Shown: positions 19,020-27,290 of the stretch, piece after piece
Position numbering within the stretch: position 1 is the stretch's first letter
Layout of the letters: each line of letters opens with the position of its first letter
NCBI GenBank assembly: GCA_023807065.1
Contig: JAJJLU010000546.1
Span: 1 to 32,555, forward strand
DNA from: Isotricha intestinalis
Lineage: Eukaryota > Ciliophora > Litostomatea > Vestibuliferida > Isotrichidae
Direction of reading: 5' to 3'
DNA: 32,555 nucleotides
Notes under the pieces: generated by a model
Databases searched by the model: none
What the model was told of the DNA's origin: nothing
The model's input: only the letters and a program-made list of their open reading frames with translations
Made by a program: the position numbers and the translations under genes

Positions 19020-20762
19020 ATGTTCAACAAAAATGGGTAAGAATAACATTAATTTATTAAATTATTTAATCAAATTGATAGTAAATTCTATATTAGTTTT
19101 TTCTCTAATATACTAAATGAATGTATTAATTTAAATTTAATTTTTTTAGATGATTTAAAAGAATATTTTAATCAATATTCAAAAGTTTTAGAATGTGTTT
19201 TAATAAATAATAAAATAGGAAGTAAGAATAAAAAAATTTATATAATTTAATTATAGAAAATAATGCAAAAATTGGAATAATTACTTTAGAAAATGAGAAA
19301 AAAATAAATGAAATTATTTCCCTTCAACCTCACTTAATCAAAGGAGAATATATTTATTGTTCCCTTAATTTTCAAAATGAAAATAATCAAAATAAAAATT
19401 TAAATAATAATTCTTCTTCCTTTAAAACTATTTTAATAAAAGGAATTCCAAATAAAACAACTAAAAAAGATATAATCAATTATTTTCAAAAATATGGTGA
19501 AATTGAAAATGTAATAATAAATTCAAATAATCAAAATTATAATTTAAAAGGTAAAATATAATAAATATATTTTTTAACGTAAAATAATTTTAATAGGAAT
19601 TGGATTTGTTATTTTTAATTCTCCTTTATCTGTTAATTATTGTTTGAAAGAAAAACAACATTTTATTTTAGGTAATTGGATTGAAGTAGAAAGAGTTAAA
19701 GACAATAAAAATAAAAACTATTTAGAACAAAATGCATATCCAACTTATGAAATAATATCTCAAAAGAAAAAAAATTGGAAATCTAAAAATCATCAAAATT
19801 TATTAAGAAGTTTTAATCCTTTTAATTCATATGAAGAACCTCCATATTTAAATCCTTCTAAAATTCAACAAAATAATTTATTTATTTATCAAAATTATGA
19901 TAGTGATAAAAGTAATAATAATAGTATGATTGATGATAATGAAATAATGTCTAAAAGTATTTTAAATAATAATGATTTAGATAATAATTTGAATGAAAAA
20001 AATCAAAATTTTTTAAAAGAAAACTTAAAAGGGCATTTTAATAATATAATAAAAAAATGTAAAGAAGATGAAATTGATACAAATTCAACTAATTATTCAA
20101 GTGGGAATAGTAATAATAATAATAATTCAGAAAAAATAAAATATGAAGAAAATGAAAATGAAGATTCAGATTCATTTTTAAATTTAAAAACAAAAAATAA
20201 ATATTATTATAATAATAATACTGAAAAAAATCAAATGAAGAATGAAAATAATAATTCAAAAGAAAAAAAGTTCCAAAATTATTTTAATAATCAATTAAAA
20301 AATCCATATTATGAAAATATATCTCATTATAAATTATATGATGTAAATGGAGAAGAAATTTCAAATTTAAGTTCATATCAAAATATAATTAAAATAAATT
20401 TATTTAAATCAGATAAAAGTAAAAGTGAAAAAGACTCAAACTCAAATTCAGATTCAAATTCAAATTTAAAAAATAAAAATAATTCAAGTTCAAGTAATAA
20501 TTTATCAAAAAACAAAAATTTATCTTCTTCAAATTCATATTCTCAAAGTAAAAATTCTAGTAATTCTTATTCTAATTCTTTAAAAAATTCAGGGTCTAAT
20601 TCTGATAATAATTCTAGTAAATCTGAAAAAATTTCTTCTAGTAATAATAGTCAAAATAATTCTTCTAAAACTCCTAATTATAATGATAGAAAAAAAAGGT
20701 TTTTAAGGTTTAAAAAAAGTAAAAGTGAAATTTTAAATTTAAATTTAATTATTGGAGTTTGA
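19020..20762 (+). CDS. Two-RRM RNA-binding protein, five exons
   Basis: I join exons 19020-19036, 19082-19122, 19150-19221, 19257-19550 and 19597-20762 (529 residues). All four introns are GT-AG. The joins restore an uninterrupted frame and two RRM folds. RRM1 (about residues 6-80) starts KFYISFFSNILNE and continues LKEYFNQYSKVLECVLI, with a degenerate RNP1 (AKIGIITL). RRM2 has RNP2 TILIKGI and RNP1 KGIGFVIF, with DIINYFQKYGEIENVII between them. The tandem RRM layout resembles hnRNP A/Musashi-type proteins, so mRNA processing or translation control is likely. The C-terminal ~350 residues are Asn/Ser-rich low complexity, which may drive condensates. It ends in TGA. The 3' end could instead include one more intron (GTTTGA...TTTTAG), which I consider less likely. 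Confidence 0.82.
19037..19081 (+). other. Intron 1 of RRM gene (45 nt)
   Basis: Starts GTAAG and ends GATAG. Exon 1 is only 17 nt. Splicing joins GG to T, giving Gly in phase 2 and opening the frame into RRM1. Confidence 0.75.
19123..19149 (+). other. Intron 2 of RRM gene (27 nt)
   Basis: Starts GTATTAAT and ends with a T-run and TAG. Its removal brings beta-1 (KFYISFF) and the helix LKEYF to normal RRM spacing. Confidence 0.75.
19222..19256 (+). other. Intron 3 of RRM gene (35 nt)
   Basis: Starts GTAAGAAT and ends TTATAG. Its removal restores the frame through the beta-2/beta-3 loop of RRM1. Confidence 0.8.
19551..19596 (+). other. Intron 4 of RRM gene (46 nt)
   Basis: Starts GTAAAATA and ends TTAATAG. 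It interrupts the RNP1 motif of RRM2; splicing rebuilds KGIGFVIF. This is the best supported intron of the window. Confidence 0.88.
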
Positions 20763-21166
20763 AAATTTTTTTTCTTCTTTTATATATATATATTTTTTAG
20801 AAGAATTAGAAAAAAAATTTTATATTATATGGATAAAAAAAAATTTAATTTTAAAGAGAAGATTTTCTTATTTTCTGGTGAAACATAAGAAATATAATTT
20901 AATATAAGTTTAATTTGATGAAATAAGGAAAAATTAATATATTTTTGTATAGGATGAATAAGAATTAAAAATTAAAATTTCAATAATATATGTAAATATG
21001 TATTAATTGTATTGTTATATAAATATAAAAATTAAATAATTATAAGATTTAAGTAAAAAAATAAAAATTTAAAATATATATTTCCTATTATTTTAATAAT
21101 TATTTTAAATTGATTTATATTTAATTAGTATTATTTTATCTTATCTTTTTTAAAAAATATTATTCA
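20763..21166. other. Gene-free interval between convergent genes
   Basis: This holds the 3' ends of the RRM gene and of the small minus-strand gene. It is A/T-rich with short TATATA runs. No frame, RNA gene or repeat of note was seen. Confidence 0.4.
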
Positions 21167-21580
21167 TTAAATTTTTTTAGATCTTTTTTTACTTAGAAAC
21201 TGTTTATTTATTGTTTTTTGTTCTTCTTGATTTTGATTTTTTTCATTTTCAAATATTTTACTTTTATTATGTTGTAAAAATGCAAAAATTTTACCTTTTA
21301 AATCATTTTTATATAAAGAATTACATATATCATCAATTTCATTATTTTCTTTTTCATTTTCTTTTTTCAAATCTTTTTCTTTTTCTTCTTCTTTTTTATA
21401 TATTCCTATTTCTTTTAATATTTTATCTATATCTAATCCTGATTTTATTGAAAGAATGGTTAATTTTTTTAATTTTTTTATTATTTCTTTTCTTTTTATA
21501 AAATTATAATTCCCAAATGCGATTATATTATATTCTAATAATTCCATATATTGATATAATTCATTTTTATGATTTTCCAT
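21167..21580 (-). CDS. Small hypothetical protein (137 aa)
   Basis: ATG to TAA. The first half looks globular and helical (ENHKNELYQYMELLEYN, then KLKKLTILSIKSGLDIDKIL). The middle is Glu/Lys-rich, and a second ordered stretch DICNSLYKNDLKGKIFAFL precedes a basic tail (KKRSKKI). No known domain is recognised. It is divergent from the MORN gene, 287 bp away. The ordered, non-repetitive segments support a real gene. Confidence 0.6.
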   Translation of the reverse strand: MENHKNELYQYMELLEYNIIAFGNYNFIKRKEIIKKLKKLTILSIKSGLDIDKILKEIGIYKKEEEKEKDLKKENEKENNEIDDICNSLYKNDLKGKIFAFLQHNKSKIFENEKNQNQEEQKTINKQFLSKKRSKKI

Positions 21581-21867
21581 TTTTGTGTTTTTTATTATTT
21601 TTATTTTTTTTTTTAAATAAAAATTAGAAAATTAGAATAGGAAATAAATTTAATAAAATAATTCAAAAATTATCCAATTAACAATATTAAAGGATTAAAT
21701 TTCTTAAACAAATAATTATTTCCAATAATAAAAAATATTATAAAAAAAAATATAAAAATAAATAAAAAAATAAATTAGAATAATTAATTTAAAAAAAAAC
21801 GAATTCTAAAAGTGAAAAAACCCAAAAGTAAAAAAAGCAATAAAACAAAATCAAATTAAAAAAAAAA

Positions 21868-23511
21868 ATGTCAAAGTAAGATGAAAAAAAGAAAATAATT
21901 ATATAAAAATATAGTAAAGGAACAATAAACTACCAAAATGGAACATATAAAGGTGAAATATCAAACGAGATGCGAGAAGGAGAAGGTGAGATGATATATA
22001 AGGACGGAGACAAATACAAAGGCTCATGGCATAATGACAAAATGGATGGAAAGGGAATATTTACATATAAGAGTAAAAATCAATATAACGGAGATTTTAA
22101 AAATGGGAAAAAAGAAGGAACTGGTCAATTTATATGGTCAAATGGTGATACATATACTGGTGAATGGAAGAATGATTTACGTAATGGAAATGGGAAAATG
22201 ATTTATAAGAATGGTGATAAATACGAAGGAAATTGGAAAAATGATAAAAGAGATGGAATAGGGTTAATGACTTATAAAGATGGAAGTAAATATAATGGAA
22301 ATTTTGTTAATGGAATGAAAGAAGGAAAAGGTACTTTTATATTTACTAATGGAGATGAATATGACGGTAATTGGAGTAAAGATAAAATTAATGGAGATGG
22401 AACATTAAAATTTAAAGAAGGTAGTGTTTATAAAGGAAATTTTGTTAATGGAATTAGAGAAGGAAAAGGTGAATTGAAGTTTGTTTCTGGTAATATTTAT
22501 AAAGGAGATTTTAAAAATAATAAACCGAATGGAAATGGTACTTTTTCTAATAAAGATGGTGATGAATATAAAGGACAACTTAATAATGGGAAAATTGAAG
22601 GTAAAGGAATTATGAATTATAAAAATGGAGATTCTTATGATGGTGATTTTAAAAATGGATTAAAGGATGGAAAAGGACTTTTTATTTATAAAGATGGAAA
22701 TATTTATGAAGGTGATTTTAAAAATGATAAAGCTGAAGGAAATGGAAAAATGACTTTTCAAAATGGAAATGAATATAATGGAGAATGGAAAAATAATGAA
22801 AAAGAAGGAAAAGGAGTTTTCACTTTTAAAGATGGAGATGTTTATGATGGAAATTGGAAAAATGGGAAAAGTGAAGGAAAAGGAATTTATAAATTTAAAA
22901 ATGGAAATATTTATGAAGGAAATTGGAAAAATGATAAAATTGATGGTAAAGGTAAATTTACTTTTAAAAATAAAGATATTTATGAAGGAGATTTTAAAGA
23001 TGGAATAAAAGAAGGAAATGGAAAATTTATTTTTTCTTCTGGTGATGTTTACGAAGGTCAATTTAAAAATAATAAAATAGAAGGTAAAGGAAAATATATT
23101 TGGAAAAATGGAGACACTTATGAAGGAAATTTTAAAAATGAAGAAAGAGATGGACAAGGAAAAATGATTTATAAAAATAAAAATATTTATGAAGGAAATT
23201 GGAAAAATGGAAAAAAAGATGGAAAAGGAGTTTTTTCTTTTAATAATGGAGATAAATATGATGGTAATTGGGTTGATAATAATATGGAAGGAAAAGGAAA
23301 ATATTTTTGGAAAAATGGAGATTCTTATGATGGTGATTGGAAAAAAGATGTAAGAAATGGAAAAGGTGTCTTTACTTGGAAAGATGGAGATATTTATGAT
23401 GGAGATTGGAAAAATGGAGTTAAAGAAGGGAATTGTGTTTATTTTAATAAAAAAACTGGAAAGAAAAGTAATGAAGTTTGGAAAGATAATAAATTTGTCA
23501 ATGAAAATTAA
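21868..23511 (+). CDS. MORN-repeat protein, 22 repeats, two exons
   Basis: An 8-nt first exon (21868-21875, ATG TCA AA) joins 21915-23511 across a 39-nt intron, giving 534 residues. The frame before the ATG at 21970 already codes for a MORN unit (NGTYKGEISNE), which is why I reject that ATG as the start. The whole protein is 22 units of about 23 residues of the type 'G-x-x-Y-x-G-x-W/F-K-N-x-x-x-x-G-x-G', ending with a short non-repeat tail. MORN repeats form long beta-hairpin rods that bind lipids or scaffold membrane-cytoskeleton contacts. Pure MORN proteins occur at the cortex, basal bodies and flagella of protists. No catalytic domain is attached. Confidence 0.9.
21876..21914 (+). other. 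Start-proximal intron of MORN gene (39 nt)
   Basis: Starts GTAAGATG and ends AAATATAG, after only two and two-thirds codons. It contains stops in all frames. Splicing gives M-S-N-K-G-T-I-N-Y and adds the first MORN unit in frame. Confidence 0.75.
21945..23460 (+). repeat. ~69-bp tandem repeat (MORN coding)
   Basis: About 22 diverged 69-bp units underlie the MORN repeats. Divergence between units is high at silent sites, so the array is old and not a recent expansion. Confidence 0.8.
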
Positions 23512-23619
23512 AATTAGTTTATTTTCTTTTTTTTTTGATTTATTTTATTGAAATTGTTTTATTTTGTTTAAATGAGAATTAAATTATATTTTTATTTTGT
23601 TTTAATTAATTTAATTAAT

Positions 23620-24921
23620 ATGGAATCTAGGATTAAGGAATTAGAGGAAAAAATTCATCAATTAGAATATGAAAATAATAAATTAAAAGAGAATAAAATT
23701 ATCTTAAATAATAAAATAAGGGAATTACAGCGTGATTTAAATAAAAAAGAAACAATTATTGAAACTTTAAATAACAAATTTATAGCACTTAATCTTAATA
23801 TTAATATGAAAGAAAATGAAGATATTAAAGAAGTACAAAATAGCTTTAGTAATAGAATTAAAAATGTTAATCAGAATATGTCACCATATAATAATCCATT
23901 TTTATATTTAAAACAAAAAAAAGATAGTAGTTTAGATAAAAATTATTATGATGTTAATCTAATACCAGAACATGAAGATATTAGAGTTGAAAATAAAAAT
24001 GAAAAAAAAGAAAATTCCTTCAGAATCAAACCTGAAAATGAAAATACATTTCCAATTAATAATAATAGAATTCCTGATAATATAAATGAACAAAATAATA
24101 ATGAAATTAGAAGTAATAATAATAATAATATTCAAATTGAAAATAATTTCAATTATAATATAATTAATCATAAAAATAATGATTATATTAATAATAACAA
24201 TAATAATGATAATAATTTTCATGAAAATAACAATTCAATTTCAATAATTAATAATAAGGAAATATTGAGCAATATTTCAATTGAAAATGAAAACAATAAA
24301 AATCAAAATAATCAAAAAAATGAAATACAATTTAAAATTTCAATACGTGAGAATCAAAAATTGATAACATTTAATGTAAATAGTATTGAAGACATTAAAA
24401 ATTATAAACAAATGAATGAACATCAAACAATGACAGTTTCAATTATTGGAAAAGAAGAAACAAAACATTTTACTATTAACAAAATTGAAGATATTGAAAA
24501 AATAGAAAAATATATAAAAAAGATTAATCAACACCCAGATATTTCAATTTCAGTTGATGATGGAAAAAAAAAAAAATTTTTCAATGCTAAAAATTATGAA
24601 GAAATAGAAGAAATAAAAAAAAAATTGAATGCTAATCAAACAATGTTAATTACTATTACTTATGAAAATAAATTTAAAAGGTTTAGTGGTGATGAAATTG
24701 AAGAATGTAAAAAATACTTAAAATCAATTAATCAATATATAAAGTCGCAAATTTTTGTTCAAGAAGATGTTAACTTAAATCAAGATAATAATAATAATAA
24801 TCAATATGATAATGTAATTAAAGAAAATAACAATGTTAATGAAGAATTAGATTTTTTGTTAGCAAAACAAATACAAAAAGAATTATATGAAGAATACATA
24901 AAATCAAGACATCAATTTTCT

Positions 24922-24971
<50 letters not shown>

Positions 24972-24974
24972 GAA

Positions 24975-25014
<40 letters not shown>

Positions 25015-25464
25015 TATGGTGAGGATAACCAAATATTACCCTTTATTATGAGAAACTTAAATCACATAGGTCCAAATAATAGAAATATAAATAGAAATAT
25101 AAATAGATATCCAAATGAAAGAATAAACCAATATAGAGAACATAATTCAATGGCAATGAGTAGAATAGATTCAATGTCATATGAAGAATTATTAGAATTA
25201 GAAAATAAAATGGGTAGTGTAAGTAAAGGATTAAAACAAAGTCAAATTGATCAATTATTAAGTGAAGTTTTTACTGAAAGTAAAAATGAGAGTGATCAAT
25301 CTTGTATTATTTGTCAAAATGATTTTCAAAAAGGAAATATTATTAGAAGATTAGCTTGTAATCATATTTTTCATAAAGATTGCATTGATTCTTGGTTATT
25401 AAATAATAAAACTTGCCCTATTGATTTTATAGAAGTTAAATTTGAAGATGAAAGTTTTATATAA
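23620..25464 (+). CDS. RING-H2 E3 ligase-like protein with four novel repeats
   Basis: I prefer the ATG at 23620 (MESRIKELEEK, 614 residues) to the one at 23572, whose extra 16 residues are a hydrophobic run unlike the rest. Order: N-terminal coiled coil (about 1-55), Asn-rich linker, four ~35-residue repeats (24331-24744), poly-Asn, a short helical conserved-looking stretch (SMSYEELLELENKMG then KGLKQSQIDQLL) and a RING-H2 (25303-25425). The RING is C-x2-C-x14-C-x-H-x2-H-x2-C-x10-C-x2-D. The helical stretch just before the RING resembles that in BIG BROTHER-type plant and ciliate RING proteins. It probably transfers ubiquitin from an E2. The final ligand is Asp, as in Rbx1. Ends in TAA. Confidence 0.85.
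24331..24744 (+). repeat. Four ~35-residue protein repeats
   Basis: Repeat starts are near 24331 (FKISIRENQK), 24430 (MTVSIIGKEE), 24541 (ISISVDDGKK) and 24643 (MLITITYENK), so the periods are 33, 37 and 34 residues. Each has a beta-like pair (alternating I/S/T/V, a charged turn, then F-x-F or similar), followed by an acidic I/E-E-I helix and often ending N-x-Q or INQ. Not a repeat I can name. Confidence 0.7.
24924..25013 (+). repeat. (AAT)n microsatellite, poly-Asn coding
   Basis: About 29 triplets, AAT with one internal AAGAAG interruption, inside the RING protein gene. In-frame length change would be tolerated. Confidence 0.9.
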
Positions 25465-25639
25465 TCTTTTTATGATTTCTAATAAAATTATTAATTTGTG
25501 TTATTTTTATATTCTATTTTTTAAATATTTTTTTTCTTATCTTTCTAACTTTTTCTTTAAAATTTTACATCAAATAATTTGAATTAAAGTATTATAAACT
25601 TCAATTATTAATATTATTAGTTTTTTGTTTCCTTTTGAT

Positions 25640-25915
25640 AGATTTAAATGAAAAACAAAGAAAAATATTATAAGATAGTAAATTCAAATATTTGAATAAG
25701 TAGTTATTCTTAGAATAGAAATTAAGAAAATTAAATAATACTAATTATATTGATTTTATTATTATGGGTTCTCATGATTTTTGGATTTTTATTAATCCAA
25801 AATGAACTGAACAATCCCCTAAAGATATTTATAAAAAAATATTTAAAATAAATATTGAAATTTGTCTTAAATAGATATTAGAAAAAAAAATAATTTATTG
25901 TTAAAAATAAATATA
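25640..25915 (+). pseudogene. Probable PP2C-family phosphatase remnant
   Basis: The plus strand reads EKQRKIL, then (about 25745-25800) NYIDFIIMGSHDFWIFINPK. This resembles the PP2C core in which 'DDFIILGSDGxWD' carries a metal-binding Asp; here His replaces Asp. A helical stretch PKDIYKKIFKI follows. In-frame stops (TAA, TAG and one TGA) interrupt it, and no start or full domain is present. The remainder of 25465-26078 shows nothing. The family call rests on one motif and is tentative. Confidence 0.4.
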
Positions 25916-26078
25916 TTATTTAAAAGTAGAAAAAAAAATTTAACTTTTACTAAGCAAATTTACACAGTTAATCTTTTAATAATTAATTCTTAATTTATAT
26001 ATTTTGTATAAACAAATCATTATTTTTAAAAAATAAAAGTTTATATTGATTAAAAAACAATATATTTTATTATCATAT

Positions 26079-26801
26079 TTATTTTTTCTTATTATTTCCT
26101 TGAACTTCTCTTCTCATATTATTTTCCTTTAAAATATTATCTTTCTTAATATTTTCTTCAATAATATCTTTTTCATTTTTAACAATAATATTTTTTTCAT
26201 TGTTTTTTTCATTTAACAATATATCTTTCTTAATTCCAAAAACAGATTTTTTTCCTTGAACAAATTCCCATTCACCAACTTTACTTTCGTCTTTGGATTT
26301 CTCTTTAATATATTTTTCTCCTTCTTCAATAATAGATTGTATTTCTTTTTCACTTCCATCAAAATTTTTTGGTTTTTCCCAAACGCTTTCTTTACTTTGA
26401 TAGTTATAATAAAAAGGTAATTTATAATAAGTGTCAAAAAAAACTCCCCAAATTCTTTCTTTTGGTTTTAAATTTATTTTTGGTAAATCTTCTTTCTTAT
26501 TTAAATTGATTTGATTAGTCATTATTTCATTTTTTACTTCATTAAAAGCGTTTAAAGATTCTATTTCTTGTCTTCTTTGAAATTTATTTCCTAATAAATT
26601 TTTATTATTTTTTTCATTTAAATCATTTATATAATTATTAAATTTCTTTTTATATCCATTATATTTTTTTGTACTATTTAAATTATGGAGATGAATGTTA
26701 CTTTTATTATGAGCGTCTATTTTTAATTTATTGTATTCTACAAATATATGACATAAATCACACCAATATTTTTTTTGCTTTTTTGTAAAAAAATCAGACA
26801 T
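26079..26801 (-). CDS. WBP4/FBP21-like splicing factor (zinc finger + WW)
   Basis: 240 residues, ATG to TAA. The N-terminus has a matrin/U1C-type C2H2 finger: Cys14-x2-Cys17-x13-His31-x5-His37, starting a few residues after the Met as in WBP4. A WW domain follows at about 118-146 (WGVFFDTYYKLPFYYN, Trp141, Pro144). A segment with VGEWEFVQ (about 170) recalls the conserved 'GxWExV' stretch after the WW domains in this family. The C-terminus is Lys/Asn/Glu-rich. Human WBP4 has two WW domains and sits in the early spliceosome, where it binds proline-rich splicing proteins. This protein has one WW domain. Order and spacing make the family call fairly safe. Confidence 0.8.
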   Translation of the reverse strand: MSDFFTKKQKKYWCDLCHIFVEYNKLKIDAHNKSNIHLHNLNSTKKYNGYKKKFNNYINDLNEKNNKNLLGNKFQRRQEIESLNAFNEVKNEIMTNQINLNKKEDLPKINLKPKERIWGVFFDTYYKLPFYYNYQSKESVWEKPKNFDGSEKEIQSIIEEGEKYIKEKSKDESKVGEWEFVQGKKSVFGIKKDILLNEKNNEKNIIVKNEKDIIEENIKKDNILKENNMRREVQGNNKKK

Positions 26802-27290
26802 TTTAATTATTTTTTATTTGGAATTTATAAATTAAAAATAAAGTATTCAAAATATAATAAATTAAATCTTTATTTTTTAATTTTTTTCTATTTAATTTAT
26901 TTACATGGGATAATTGATTTGTTTAGAGGTAAGATAATGTAATGAGAAATATTAAATAAAGAATATGAAAATGGATAATTCCCTGTAGAATGAGAGTAAA
27001 AAAATTAAATTTTTTGAATAAATAAAAATTTTAATTTTCTTTTAATTTATTCAAGCAATTAAATTACAAATTTCAGCGTTTTTATCAAATCATCAAAATT
27101 TAATGAAATTTCTTTTAAACTATGTTGTGGTTTTTCCTTCTTTAAAAAAGATATTATCTAAAATAGCACTTTAAAACTTTTAAGAAATAAAATTATAATT
27201 TTTTTCTTTAGATTTGTTTGTAATTTTAATTGTTTCAGCAATAATATAATTCATTAAATTAAGTGTTTTTTATATTAATTAAATTTAAAA
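26802..27290. other. Gene-free divergent promoter interval (489 bp)
   Basis: It lies between divergent start codons of the WBP4-like and WW-ankyrin genes, so it should hold both promoters. No convincing motif was seen. A short minus-strand run about 27060-27130 is open only if TAA/TAG are read through. I assign nothing to it. Confidence 0.4.

Noticed and set aside
19033..19035. ATG at 19033 as start of the RRM protein
   Set aside because: It is possible with one long intron (to 19149), but it omits beta-1 of RRM1. The ATG at 19020 with two short introns restores the full RRM.
21970..21972. ATG at 21970 as start of the MORN protein
   Set aside because: The frame upstream of it already codes for a good MORN unit, and an 8-nt exon plus GT-AG intron supplies a better start at 21868.
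22660..23157. Minus-strand Ser/Phe/Ile-rich frame across the MORN gene
   Set aside because: Complement of the 69-bp MORN repeat; its periodicity follows the MORN units exactly.
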